The notes beneath the pieces are model-generated. The model did not search any database. It was not told the DNA's origin and saw only the letters and a program-made list of their open reading frames with translations. 38,762 bases of DNA from an uncultured Thiotrichales bacterium (GTDB lineage Bacteria; Pseudomonadota; Gammaproteobacteria; CAZUMV01), in the NCBI GenBank assembly GCA_938042355.1, contig CALIRD010000120.1, positions 1 to 38,762 of the forward strand, in the 5' to 3' direction. Shown here one piece after another: positions 9,637 through 18,017 of the stretch. The stretch's first letter is position 1. The number at the start of each line of letters is the position of its first letter. The position numbers and the translations under genes are program-made.

Positions 9637-11019
9637 TCAAGGCGCAAGAACGGCTTCAATACTCGCGGCAAGGTCTAACAATCGTCGATCACCATTAATC
9701 AAACCGTCTAAAGCCATTCCTATTGGTAAACCGCGGCTTGAAAAACCAGCGGGCAGCGTTATCGACGGAATGCCTGCATTACTTGAAGGATCAACATTGC
9801 GGATATAAGTAGGGAAAGTCGGCACTTGTTTACCATTAAGCTCTATAGTTTCATCACTGTTTTCACGCAAGCGAGCCGGCAAAGGAGTGGTTGGATAAAT
9901 AACAGCATCAACTCGATTTTCACTAAAATACTTTGCATAGAGCTGTTGTAGCTGTGGTCGCACGACCTTGATCACTTCTCGATACTGATCATCAGTAATC
10001 GGGTCAGTCATGATCATATCGATTGCGCCTTTTACATCTGGACTGGTAACACCCTCCTGCAACACCTTCATCGAGATATCTCCAGCGCTTGCTGCCAGAT
10101 ATTCAGGCAAGGTTCTGGATGTCTCATAAAACACAATAGGAAAACCAATTTCATTTAGTTTGGCTATATTGGCAAGATTTGCTCTTACCAGAGTAACCCC
10201 GGCTTGCTCCAGCTTATTCAAAGTCGCCGTTGCCACACGCTCAACATCAGGATCAAGGTCAGAATAAAAATATTCCTCCGGCACCCCTATTCTTACTGTT
10301 GCAAGATCAAACTTTCCCATTGTGTTATCGGTACCACTCATCACTGCATCGAGCAATGCTACATCGGCTACAGATCTACCCATCGGTCCTGCTGTGTCAC
10401 GGGTGTTGGAAATCATGATCATGCCGTCATTCGGGTAACGACCTGTACTCGGGCGAAAACCGACAATTCCATTAAGCGCCGCAGGTATACGACTGGAGCC
10501 ACCGGTATCGGTTCCGACACCCGCATCTGCCAGACCAAGAGCGACGGCGACACCAGTACCACCACTACTACCGCCGGGCAAGTAGTTCGGATTGATTGCA
10601 TTTTTTACCGGGCCGTAATTTGCATTATTACTGGTAATACCAAATGCGAGTTCATGCAGATTCGTTTTTCCTATAATCACAGCACCGGCGGATTTAAGTC
10701 GTGCGATTACGGTGGCATCTTGACCCGGAACATTGTCTTTTAGTACAGCTGTACCGCCCGTATTCGGTAAACCAGCCACATCAATATTGTCTTTAATCGC
10801 CAGAGTCATGCCATTCAAGACACCAGTATTCGCCTGATCGAATTCTGCTTTGGCATTTTTGTTGACAGTAATAAATGCGTTGTAGCTGGTACTGACACTA
10901 ATTTTCTCAAGCTGCTGCTGGATTGTAGAAACCTTCAATTCAGTCACTTTTTCCGTTTTCGCTGCGCACCCATGAAGCAGGAGTGCCAGTACAACGATTA
11001 GCCCCGTATTTTTATTCAT
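9637..11019 (-). CDS. Amidase-signature family lipoprotein amidase
   Basis: A 460-residue amidase with a lipoprotein signal (MNKNTGLIVVLALLLHGCA, Cys18). The amidase-signature triad is intact: Lys76 in MTLAIKDNIDVAG, cis-Ser in LPGGSSGGTG (about 151), nucleophile Ser175 in GTDTGGSSRIPAA; Lys to Ser distance is 99. GKTNLHELAFG and the late YPTTPLPA segment also fit. It is probably anchored in the periplasm and hydrolyses an amide; substrate unknown. Its ATG lies 2 bp after the paaK stop, so the two are almost certainly co-transcribed, which links this exported amidase to phenylacetate metabolism. It is a paralogue of the amidase at 3149-4675, but without the twin-arginine motif. Confidence 0.9.
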   Translation of the reverse strand: MNKNTGLIVVLALLLHGCAAKTEKVTELKVSTIQQQLEKISVSTSYNAFITVNKNAKAEFDQANTGVLNGMTLAIKDNIDVAGLPNTGGTAVLKDNVPGQDATVIARLKSAGAVIIGKTNLHELAFGITSNNANYGPVKNAINPNYLPGGSSGGTGVAVALGLADAGVGTDTGGSSRIPAALNGIVGFRPSTGRYPNDGMIMISNTRDTAGPMGRSVADVALLDAVMSGTDNTMGKFDLATVRIGVPEEYFYSDLDPDVERVATATLNKLEQAGVTLVRANLANIAKLNEIGFPIVFYETSRTLPEYLAASAGDISMKVLQEGVTSPDVKGAIDMIMTDPITDDQYREVIKVVRPQLQQLYAKYFSENRVDAVIYPTTPLPARLRENSDETIELNGKQVPTFPTYIRNVDPSSNAGIPSITLPAGFSSRGLPIGMALDGLINGDRRLLDLAASIEAVLAP

Positions 11020-11021
11020 AG

Positions 11022-12302
11022 TTATTTCCTGTTATCAATGACTCGTACTGCTTTACCTTCAGATCGAGGTAATGATCCTGGTTCTGATACTTCTACTTTG
11101 ACAGATATACCAATAAACGTTTTTATTTTATGACGTAGATCAGCAATGATATCTGCATCACTTCCCGAGCGATCACTACGCTCCACTCTGACACTAACGT
11201 TATCCATGTTTCCCTCACGATCAACTTGAATTTGATAGTGAGGAGCTAATACATCGATTGCCAGAATCTGCTCTTCTATTTGCGTCGGGAAAACATTCAC
11301 CCCACGGATGATTAACATATCATCACTACGACCTGTGATTTTATCCATGCGTCGCATACTTCGGCTGGTACCAGGCAGCAAACGAGTCAGGTCGCGTGTA
11401 CGGTAGCGAATTACCGGCATTGCCTGCTTGGTGATAGTAGTGAATACCAACTCGCCTTCCTCCCCATCCGGCAATACTTCACCACTAACCGGGTCGATAA
11501 TTTCGGGGTAAAAGTAGTCTTCCCAAATCGTTGGGCCGTCTTTACTCTCCACACATTCCTGCGCAACCCCCGGCCCCATAACTTCAGACAAGCCATAGAT
11601 ATCAACTGCATCTATTCCCAGACGAGCTTCAAGCTCCTGACGCATCGCATCGGTCCAGGGCTCAGCACCAAAAATACCGCAACGTAATTTTAATTGATGT
11701 GGGTCTATACCCTGCCGATCTATTTCATCAGCGATGTTCAACATATATGAGGGTGTGACCATAATGATGTCAGGCTGAAAATCCTGAATCAGTTGCACCT
11801 GTTTTTCAGTCTGCCCGCCTGACATCGGTATGACGGTACAACCCAGACGCTCAGCCCCATAGTGTGCGCCAAGACCACCCGTAAATAATCCATAACCATA
11901 GGAGACATGCACTTTATCTTTGGCTCGCCCGCCAGCAGCATAAATTGAACGCGCTACTACCTGCGCCCAATCATCGATATCAGACTGAGTATAGCCAACC
12001 ACTGTAGGCTTACCGGTGGTGCCGCTGGACGCATGCACTCGCACCACCTCTTCATCCGGCACACAAAACATACCGAAAGGATAGTTATCCCGTAAATCTG
12101 ATTTGACAGTAAATGGGAATTTACTCAGGTCGGAGAGGCTGTTTAAGTCGCTCGCATCAACACCGTGCTCTTTAAACTTCTCTCGGTAAACCGGAGAATT
12201 TTTTTGCACATGTTGCAGAGTCGCCTGCATGCGTTTTAATTGTACTGATTGCAGTTCATCAAGACTCGCAGTCTCGATCGCATCTAACCCTGCATGACTC
12301 AT
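11022..12302 (-). CDS. paaK: Phenylacetate-CoA ligase
   Basis: A 426-residue cytoplasmic AMP-forming ligase that converts phenylacetate, ATP and CoA to phenylacetyl-CoA, the entry step of the aerobic phenylacetate (Paa) pathway. Motifs: HASSGTTGKPTVVGYT (90-105) for ATP, the PaaK-specific SYGYGLFTGGLGAHYG (134-149) and PMSGGQTEKQ, YGLSEVMGPGVAQEC, RYRTRDLTRLLPG, and the C-terminal DMLIIRGVNVFPTQIEEQIL. Length matches the family. The Shine-Dalgarno GGAGTGAG precedes the ATG. It is divergent from paaZ across 118 bp and is followed after 2 bp by an exported amidase. A second CoA ligase of another type is at 1606-3129. Confidence 0.94.
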   Translation of the reverse strand: MSHAGLDAIETASLDELQSVQLKRMQATLQHVQKNSPVYREKFKEHGVDASDLNSLSDLSKFPFTVKSDLRDNYPFGMFCVPDEEVVRVHASSGTTGKPTVVGYTQSDIDDWAQVVARSIYAAGGRAKDKVHVSYGYGLFTGGLGAHYGAERLGCTVIPMSGGQTEKQVQLIQDFQPDIIMVTPSYMLNIADEIDRQGIDPHQLKLRCGIFGAEPWTDAMRQELEARLGIDAVDIYGLSEVMGPGVAQECVESKDGPTIWEDYFYPEIIDPVSGEVLPDGEEGELVFTTITKQAMPVIRYRTRDLTRLLPGTSRSMRRMDKITGRSDDMLIIRGVNVFPTQIEEQILAIDVLAPHYQIQVDREGNMDNVSVRVERSDRSGSDADIIADLRHKIKTFIGISVKVEVSEPGSLPRSEGKAVRVIDNRK

Positions 12303-12354
12303 GTTAACTCACTCCATACGACTGCTTTTTCAACCGCCGAAAACAATACACAAA

Positions 12355-12386
12355 TTTACATAAAACCACAAATCTTGTATCATATT
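12355..12386 (+). promoter_or_regulatory. Likely paaZ promoter overlapping a shared operator-like motif
   Basis: On the plus strand TTTACA (12355-12360) and TATCAT (12378-12383) form a good sigma-70 promoter with a 17-bp spacer, each hexamer 5 of 6, 38 bp before the paaZ ATG. AACCACA-N5-TGTATCATATT (12364-12386) covers the spacer and -10, and an almost identical arrangement lies in the receptor leader at 9571-9594. A protein bound here would block paaZ and probably the divergent paaK promoter. Confidence 0.6.
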
Positions 12387-12420
12387 AGAAATTTCATTCT
12401 CGACACAACATAGGATATTT

Positions 12421-14475
12421 ATGAGTATACAGAGTTTTGTGAATGATCAGTGGGTAACTGGAAGCGGTGATGGAGTTGAGCTTTTTAATGCTGTCGACTC
12501 AAGTCTTATTGGTAGTGCCAGTACCGAAGGCATCGACTTTGCTGAAGTCATAAAACACGCACGAGAAGATGGTGGACCTGCGCTGCGTAAACTCACTTTT
12601 CATGAACGAGCCAATCAACTTAAGGCGCTCGCAAAATACCTGATTGCCCAAAAAGAAGAACTATACAAAATATCTGCCTACACCGGTGCTACCAGAGCCG
12701 ACAGTTGGGTTGATATCGAAGGCGGCATTGGCACAGTATTCAGCTACTCAAGCATCACTCGTCGAGAATTTCCTAATCAATGTTTTCATGTTGAAGGTGA
12801 GGCAGAGCGTCTATCTGTCAACGGTACCTTTCTCGGGCGCCACATACTGACCCCCAAGCCTGGTGTAGCAGTACATATTAATGCCTACAATTTTCCTTGC
12901 TGGGGCATGCTCGAAAAAATTGCACCCAGCCTGCTGGCTGGGATGCCAGTGATTGTAAAACCCGCAACAGTGACATGCTATCTCACTGAAGCCATGGTGC
13001 GTATGATTGTAGATTCAGGAATCCTGCCCAAAGGTGCGATTCAACTTCTATGTGGCCGTACCGGTAACTTACTCGATTTACTGGATGAACAAGATGTGGT
13101 GACGTTCACGGGCTCTGCCAAAACCGGTCAAATGTTAAAAACTCATGACAACATAATCGCCAATAGCATCCCCTTTAATATGGAAGCAGATTCATTGAAT
13201 TGCTCCATACTCGGTTTATCCGTTGAACCAGGAAGTGAAGAATTCAAACTCTTCATTAAAGAGCTGGCCAATGAAATTACCAGTAAAGCCGGTCAGAAAT
13301 GTACTGCTATCCGACGTGCGATCGTACCCGCTAATCGGGTTCAAGCTGTTAGTGAAGCACTAAAAGACAGACTCAAAAAAATCCAGATCGGCAACCCCAC
13401 ATCCGAAGGGGTTCGCATGGGCGCATTAGCAGGTATGGACCAACGCAATGACGTCATTGAGCAAATTGAAAAGTTAAAAAACAGTAGTGAGATATTGTTT
13501 GGTGGCAGCACCAACAAAATGAACATACAGGATGCGAATGCCGATGACGGCGCTTTCTTTCCCGCCACAGTAATGTACTGTGACCAGCCATTAAGTTCTG
13601 ATGAAGTGCACAGTGTGGAAGCCTTTGGTCCAGTGTCAACGTTACTACCCTACTCTACCAATGACGAGGCAATAAAAATTGCCAGTCTGGGTAAAGGCAG
13701 CCTGGCAGGTTCAATCATTACCAATGATGAAACCGAAGCAACTGAATTAGTATTGGGTGTAGCCGCCTGGCACGGTCGTATGCTTGTACTTAACAGGGAG
13801 TGTGCAAAAGAATCAACCGGACATGGCTCACCACTGGCACAACTGGTACATGGTGGCCCGGGACGTGCCGGCGGCGGTGAAGAGCTGGGTGGTTCTCGGG
13901 CGATCAAGCACTACATGCAGCGAACCGCAATACAAGGGTCGCCCAGCATGCTTACCGCCATCACACAGGATTACAACCCGGGCTCGCGTCAAATAAAAAC
14001 AGACATTCATCCCTTTAGAAAAACGTTCGAAGAACTGCAAATTGGTGAGACACTGATAACCCATAAACGCACCGTAACCGAAGCGGACATCGTGAACTTT
14101 GGGTGCTTGTCGGGTGATCACTTCTATGCACACTTTGATGAAACGGCTGTGGAAGATTCCTTGTTTGGCAAACGCGTAGCCCATGGCTATTTCGTTATCT
14201 CAGCTGCTGCCGGAATGTTTGTTGACCCCGCCAAGGGACCGGTACTGGCAAACTATGGCCTGGACAACTTGCGCTTTATTGAACCCGTTGGTATCGGTGA
14301 CACTATACAAGTACGACTCACGGTCAAACAAAAGAACAAAAAAGATAAACGTGACGATGATGACTATTACACTGGCGTCGTCATTTGGGATGTCGAGGTC
14401 ACCAATCAACATCAAGATCCGGTCGCGCTCTATAATATCTTGACATTGGTAGAAAGAGCAGCAGATCCAGAGTAA
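12421..14475 (+). CDS. paaZ: Bifunctional oxepin-CoA hydrolase / semialdehyde dehydrogenase
   Basis: A 684-residue fusion as in E. coli PaaZ. Residues 1 to about 520 are an aldehyde dehydrogenase domain with catalytic Glu255 (FNMEADSLN) and Cys294 (KAGQKCTAIRR), and NAD-site signatures INAYNFPCWGMLEK and VVTFTGSAKTG. Residues about 535-680 are a MaoC-like hot-dog hydratase domain with GDHFYAHFD and RVAHGYFVISAAAG. The protein hydrolyses the oxepin-CoA ring and oxidises the resulting semialdehyde in the phenylacetate pathway. It is the first gene of a plus-strand run with the DUF485 protein and symporter, divergent from paaK. The ring epoxidase (paaABCDE) and beta-oxidation genes are not in this window. 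Confidence 0.94.
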   Translation: MSIQSFVNDQWVTGSGDGVELFNAVDSSLIGSASTEGIDFAEVIKHAREDGGPALRKLTFHERANQLKALAKYLIAQKEELYKISAYTGATRADSWVDIEGGIGTVFSYSSITRREFPNQCFHVEGEAERLSVNGTFLGRHILTPKPGVAVHINAYNFPCWGMLEKIAPSLLAGMPVIVKPATVTCYLTEAMVRMIVDSGILPKGAIQLLCGRTGNLLDLLDEQDVVTFTGSAKTGQMLKTHDNIIANSIPFNMEADSLNCSILGLSVEPGSEEFKLFIKELANEITSKAGQKCTAIRRAIVPANRVQAVSEALKDRLKKIQIGNPTSEGVRMGALAGMDQRNDVIEQIEKLKNSSEILFGGSTNKMNIQDANADDGAFFPATVMYCDQPLSSDEVHSVEAFGPVSTLLPYSTNDEAIKIASLGKGSLAGSIITNDETEATELVLGVAAWHGRMLVLNRECAKESTGHGSPLAQLVHGGPGRAGGGEELGGSRAIKHYMQRTAIQGSPSMLTAITQDYNPGSRQIKTDIHPFRKTFEELQIGETLITHKRTVTEADIVNFGCLSGDHFYAHFDETAVEDSLFGKRVAHGYFVISAAAGMFVDPAKGPVLANYGLDNLRFIEPVGIGDTIQVRLTVKQKNKKDKRDDDDYYTGVVIWDVEVTNQHQDPVALYNILTLVERAADPE

Positions 14476-14551
14476 ATCACTATGGCTTGTCGACACTAAT
14501 AACGGTTAAGCCGTATACTCAAATCAACCCCCACATAAGAGCAATAACAAC

Positions 14552-14869
14552 ATGAGTGATATCAACCTGGCAGGTGTCGTTAATTCTGACGCCTACAAAT
14601 CGCTTGCCTCAAAACGCAAACGCATTTCATACATCTTAACCGGGGTTAATGTGCTGGCTTACAGCATTTATGTCTTGTGCATGGGTTTTGCCAGAGACTT
14701 CATGAGCATACCAATCGGTAGCGGGCCAATAAACATTGGCATTGTGATGGTAATATTTCTTATAGTCTTTGCCGCCGTAATCTCCGGCTACTACGTCTGG
14801 TGGACCAACAAACGATATGACCCTGCTCTTAGAGACCTGCTCTCGAACCTGCGCAAAGGTAACAAATAA
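14552..14869 (+). CDS. DUF485 (YjcH-like) inner-membrane protein
   Basis: A 105-residue protein with two transmembrane segments (about 25-47 and 60-84) and a charged C-terminus, the usual size and layout of the DUF485/YjcH family. Members are commonly encoded directly before ActP-type sodium:solute symporters, and that is the case here: its TAA overlaps the symporter ATG by one base. Probably an accessory subunit or assembly partner of the transporter; the role is inferred from context. The N-terminus has YKSLASKRKRISY, a conserved-looking amphipathic lead-in. Confidence 0.82.
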   Translation: MSDINLAGVVNSDAYKSLASKRKRISYILTGVNVLAYSIYVLCMGFARDFMSIPIGSGPINIGIVMVIFLIVFAAVISGYYVWWTNKRYDPALRDLLSNLRKGNK

Positions 14870-16524
14870 TGAAATACATATTATTATTTACCACCGCACT
14901 TCTGCTTAGCAACAACCTCTTCGCCGCAGATGCACTGACTGGCTCGGTTGAAAAACAACCTCTAAATACGACAGCAATAACCATGTTTCTGGTGTTCGTC
15001 GTAACGACGCTATTAATTACAGTCTGGGCCGCCGTAAGAAGTAAAACCACCAGCGCATTGTATACCGGCGGTGGTGGCATCAGTTACTGGCAAAATGGTT
15101 TGGCCATTGCCGGTGACTTTATTTCTGCCGCCTCATTTCTCGGTATTACCAGTGCCTTGTTCTTCATCGGTCTGGATGGCAGCTTGCTGATTATTGGAGT
15201 AATGGGAAGCTGGCCGGTAATTCTATTTTTAATTGCCGAACGATTGCGTAATCTCGGCAGATACACTCTGGTTGACGTAGTGTCGTTCCGTTTAAAACAA
15301 CGCCCGGTAAAACTGGTTATTGCCACTGCGTCTCTGGCAGTACTAACCTTTTATCTAATTGGCCAGCTAGTCGGCGCTGGCAAACTGATACAACTCTTGT
15401 TTGGCCTGGACTATATATATGCCCTGATCATTGTCAGCACCTTAATGATCATCTACGTCAGTCTTGGCGGCATGCTCGCCACTACCTGGGTACAATTCAT
15501 CAAAGCCATCCTGCTTGTCTTGGGTGGCGGGATCACCAGCTTCCTTGTTTTGAAGTATTTTGATTTTGAATTTGGCAAGATATTTAATAGTGCCGTTGAA
15601 AGCCACCCCAAAGGCTTGGCCGCTCTACAACCTGGCATTGGATTCAAAAGCCCTCTCGGGGTGGTTTCACTAGGCCTCACCATGCTGTTGGGCTTTATAG
15701 GTTTACCACACGTATTAATGCGTATGTTTACTGTGAAAGATGCTGCGGCAGCACGTAAATCTTCTTTTGTAGCGATCAGCATTATGAGTTTATTTTATCT
15801 TATGGTCGTAGTGATAGGTTTTGGTGCTATCGCAATACTCAATGACAACCCTGAAGCGTACTATGACGCGGCAGGCAAACTGAAAGGCGGCGGAAACATG
15901 GTTGCCGTTCATATCGCCCACTTCGTTGGCGGAGATTTTCTGCTCGGTTTCATGGCTGCGGTAACTTTCGCTACTATCCTCGCTGTGGTTGCTGGGCTTA
16001 CACTGTCAGCGTCGGCAACCATTGCTCATGATTTATATCGTACTTTTGCTGGAGATAAGCATTCAGAACGCACCGAAATGATCATCATGCGTTCATCAGT
16101 CGTTGGCGTCGGGGTAATTGGCATCTTACTTGGTGTTATTTTTGAAAATCAAAATGTAGCATTTGTTACAACGTTTGCATTGGCAGTTTCTGCCAGCGTC
16201 AATGCCCCTATCTTGATTGCCTCAATGTACTGGAAAAATCTCACGACACGCGGTGTGGTCTGGAGCGGTATAATAGGACTGGTCAGCTCAATCATATTAA
16301 TTGTGCTTGGGCCATTGGTGTGGGTCAATGTACTCGCTAATGAAACACCCATCTTCCCTTATGGCTACCCTACTGTCGCCACCCTACCCATCACTCTACT
16401 TTGCCTTTATTTAATTTCGAAGTTTGATCAGAGTGATCGCGCTAAAGAAGATCGAGCGGGCTTTGAAGAACAGTACATACGTTCTGAACTTGGAGTAGGT
16501 GCAGCCAGTGCAAGCGATCACTAA
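14869..16524 (+). CDS. ActP-type sodium/solute symporter, probable carboxylate (phenylacetate or acetate) permease
   Basis: A 551-residue SSS-family transporter with a cleavable-looking signal (MKYILLFTTALLLSNNLFA) as in ActP and about 13 membrane segments. Typical ActP landmarks are ALYTGGGGISYWQNGLAIAGDFISAASFLGI, given here as its parts YTGGGGISYWQNG and GDFISAASFLG, then YTLVDVVSFRL, GKLIQLLFGLDY, GFIGLPHVLMRMFTV and SASATIAHDLY. E. coli ActP carries acetate; in pseudomonads relatives in phenylacetate clusters carry phenylacetate. Lying downstream of paaZ, the latter is the more likely role here. It is coupled to the DUF485 gene by a one-base overlap. Confidence 0.9.
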   Translation: MKYILLFTTALLLSNNLFAADALTGSVEKQPLNTTAITMFLVFVVTTLLITVWAAVRSKTTSALYTGGGGISYWQNGLAIAGDFISAASFLGITSALFFIGLDGSLLIIGVMGSWPVILFLIAERLRNLGRYTLVDVVSFRLKQRPVKLVIATASLAVLTFYLIGQLVGAGKLIQLLFGLDYIYALIIVSTLMIIYVSLGGMLATTWVQFIKAILLVLGGGITSFLVLKYFDFEFGKIFNSAVESHPKGLAALQPGIGFKSPLGVVSLGLTMLLGFIGLPHVLMRMFTVKDAAAARKSSFVAISIMSLFYLMVVVIGFGAIAILNDNPEAYYDAAGKLKGGGNMVAVHIAHFVGGDFLLGFMAAVTFATILAVVAGLTLSASATIAHDLYRTFAGDKHSERTEMIIMRSSVVGVGVIGILLGVIFENQNVAFVTTFALAVSASVNAPILIASMYWKNLTTRGVVWSGIIGLVSSIILIVLGPLVWVNVLANETPIFPYGYPTVATLPITLLCLYLISKFDQSDRAKEDRAGFEEQYIRSELGVGAASASDH

Positions 16525-16651
16525 GACCATGAATTGAGCTAATCGATAGCGACTTTCCAGGCTGGTGCTCACTCGCTCCATGGATACAGACAAGCTTGAT
16601 ATTTGCGTGACTAACAGGCGATAGGTCAAGCTAAAGAGTTTCCGCCTATCC

Positions 16652-16897
16652 TTACCCCATCAATTTCAATGCCACGTAAGGCACGATTGAGAGAAGCATT
16701 GTTAGCAACTTGTAGTTGGCCAGAAAATTAAAATATATTGCTTCAAGATTCTCTTCAGCCACACCGGAAAGCCTGGCGTGAATAGGCATCACGAAGCCTC
16801 TAAACAGGGTCAGCATGGCCGTGCAAAACATCAAGAAAATAATGTTCAGCACACTGCACCAGCCAAAAAATGTAGTCAGCAAAGATATATCATTCAT
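16652..16897 (-). CDS. DUF6868-like small inner-membrane protein
   Basis: An 81-residue protein with two membrane helices (about 7-33 and 60-79). The pattern TTFFGWCSVLN...FRGFVMPIHARLSGV...NYKLLTMLLSIVPYVALKLMG fits the small DUF6868 family as far as I can recall. No function is known. It is the first of a long minus-strand series of small genes and converges with the symporter gene across 127 bp, in which I see no strong terminator. Confidence 0.7.
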   Translation of the reverse strand: MNDISLLTTFFGWCSVLNIIFLMFCTAMLTLFRGFVMPIHARLSGVAEENLEAIYFNFLANYKLLTMLLSIVPYVALKLMG

Positions 16898-16926
16898 GAA
16901 GTGTTCCCCAGATGTAGAGCTTTAGT

Positions 16927-17163
16927 TTATGAGTCAGGTAAAGCCTCAAACTCTTGCCGTTTCTTTTCAAACCACGCTTCCATCGCGCCTGGTATTTGCA
17001 TCATTTCTTTCATTTCACCCATTACTTTTAAATGAGCCTCATCTTGTGCCTTGAACATTTCTGCAGCATGTTGCTTGCTCTGCTCAGCCATCTCCTTGAA
17101 TGTTTCTGCCTTGAACTCCACATCACACGCGCCGCCTAATTGACAACATTTCATGGTTTTCAT
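16927..17163 (-). CDS. DUF1059 family small protein
   Basis: A 78-residue soluble protein starting MKTMKCCQLGGACDVEF, the usual opening of DUF1059 proteins (MKTMxCxQLGGACDxEF), followed by a helix-rich charged stretch (FKEMAEQSKQHAAEMF, DEAHLKVMGEM). The Cys residues at 6, 7 and 13 are characteristic and may bind metal; no function is established. This copy is a little longer at the C-terminus than typical members. It is preceded by a Shine-Dalgarno-like GGAG about 8 bp before the ATG. Confidence 0.82.
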   Translation of the reverse strand: MKTMKCCQLGGACDVEFKAETFKEMAEQSKQHAAEMFKAQDEAHLKVMGEMKEMMQIPGAMEAWFEKKRQEFEALPDS

Positions 17164-17192
17164 AGTGCACTCCAGAATGATTATGTTGTTAC

Positions 17193-17212
17193 CCTACTCT
17201 TCAGAGAGTAGG
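17193..17212 (-). terminator. Stem-loop at the end of the DUF2164 gene, possible weak terminator
   Basis: CCTACTCT and AGAGTAGG form an 8-bp stem with a 4-nt loop over the DUF2164 stop codon (17201-17203). On the minus strand no T-run follows (GTAACAAC), so efficient intrinsic termination is doubtful; it may instead stabilise the mRNA end. Confidence 0.3.
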
Positions 17213-17446
17213 CATTTCCTGTTCTTGTATCAAGTAACTTAACTCGTCTGCCCTTGCATTGAACAGAGTTTGAGCGTCAGACAAACCACGATTGTAAAGA
17301 TGAGGTCCAAGTTCCCTGGCAAAGAAATCAATCAAGAACTCTGCCTCAAAGGCACCTATATCAGTGTCCAGTTCCTGATTGAAGTAGGCTTTTATCTTAC
17401 TGACTACCCGATCACTCTGGTCCTTGGATAACTTGAATTCTTTCAC
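17201..17446 (-). CDS. DUF2164 family protein
   Basis: An 81-residue protein matching the DUF2164 pattern: a basic start (FKLSKDQSDRVVSKIKAYF), then ELDTDIGAFEAEFLIDFFARELGPHLYNRGLSDAQTL, cited here by its parts LDTDIGAFEAEFLIDFF and GPHLYNRGLSDAQ. Small, acidic, probably cytoplasmic; function unknown. Its ATG overlaps the stop of the isochorismatase-like gene by 4 bases, indicating translational coupling. The last codon region folds into a hairpin. Confidence 0.83.
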   Translation of the reverse strand: MKEFKLSKDQSDRVVSKIKAYFNQELDTDIGAFEAEFLIDFFARELGPHLYNRGLSDAQTLFNARADELSYLIQEQEMPTL

Positions 17447-18015
17447 TCTAAAGCTCCTGTAAGCTCATCAACATCATTGCTAGTGAGTACCTGTGCATAC
17501 TCACCATGTAAGTTCGCCAGCGACATATTGTGCACAACATCAGCGTCATGATATTTACCAGAAAAATCTTTTTGACCAAACGTGTAGGTAGCATCTGAGA
17601 CCACAAAAGTTTCATAACCTAGATTGCCGGCCATTCTTGCCGTAGCCTCAACCGAGTTGTTGGTAATTACTCCTGTAATTACAATCTCGGATATACCTCG
17701 CTCGCTTAACATTTTATCAAGGCCTGTACCTATGAAAGCACTATTTGTACTTTTCTTCATCACTACTTCATTGGCTAAAGGCTCAGCTATTGTTTTAAAG
17801 TCATTTCCAGGTGTTCCTGGATAATATGTAGATGATGAATCTGTCGACATATGCTTGATATGAAGTATCGGCAACTTCAAATCACGCCAGGTATTTAATA
17901 ACTTGAGTATATTTTCTTCTGCCTCAGGGTTATTTCTAATCCCCCAGGATTCGTCATCAATCGCTTTTTGCAGATCTACAATCATTAATAATGGCTGCAC
18001 TGTAGTGAAAGGCAT
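17443..18015 (-). CDS. Isochorismatase-fold hydrolase with Ser in place of the catalytic Cys
   Basis: A 190-residue protein from the ATG at 18013-18015, which has GGGGA upstream; a GTG 18 bp earlier would overlap the preceding gene. The fold landmarks are Asp14 (MIVDLQKA), Lys88 (MKKSTNSAF) and the loop GVITNNSVEATARMAGNLG. Cysteine hydrolases of this superfamily have Cys where Ser121 stands here, so classic cysteine-based amidase activity is doubtful; isochorismatase proper also works without the Cys. I recall related proteins with TNNSVEAT, so this seems a subfamily feature, not a random mutation. Function unknown. Overlaps DUF2164 by 4 bases. Confidence 0.85.
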   Translation of the reverse strand: MPFTTVQPLLMIVDLQKAIDDESWGIRNNPEAEENILKLLNTWRDLKLPILHIKHMSTDSSSTYYPGTPGNDFKTIAEPLANEVVMKKSTNSAFIGTGLDKMLSERGISEIVITGVITNNSVEATARMAGNLGYETFVVSDATYTFGQKDFSGKYHDADVVHNMSLANLHGEYAQVLTSNDVDELTGALE

Positions 18016-18017
18016 AA

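Noticed and set aside
10204-10743. 179-codon plus-strand ORF inside the amidase gene
   Set aside because: It lies opposite a complete amidase-signature gene with catalytic motifs; the translation is rich in Cys, His and Thr without pattern, a shadow frame.
16525-16651. Possible bidirectional terminator between the symporter and the DUF6868 gene
   Set aside because: Only weak, long-loop inverted repeats (AGCTTGA ... TCAAGCT) without T-runs were seen.
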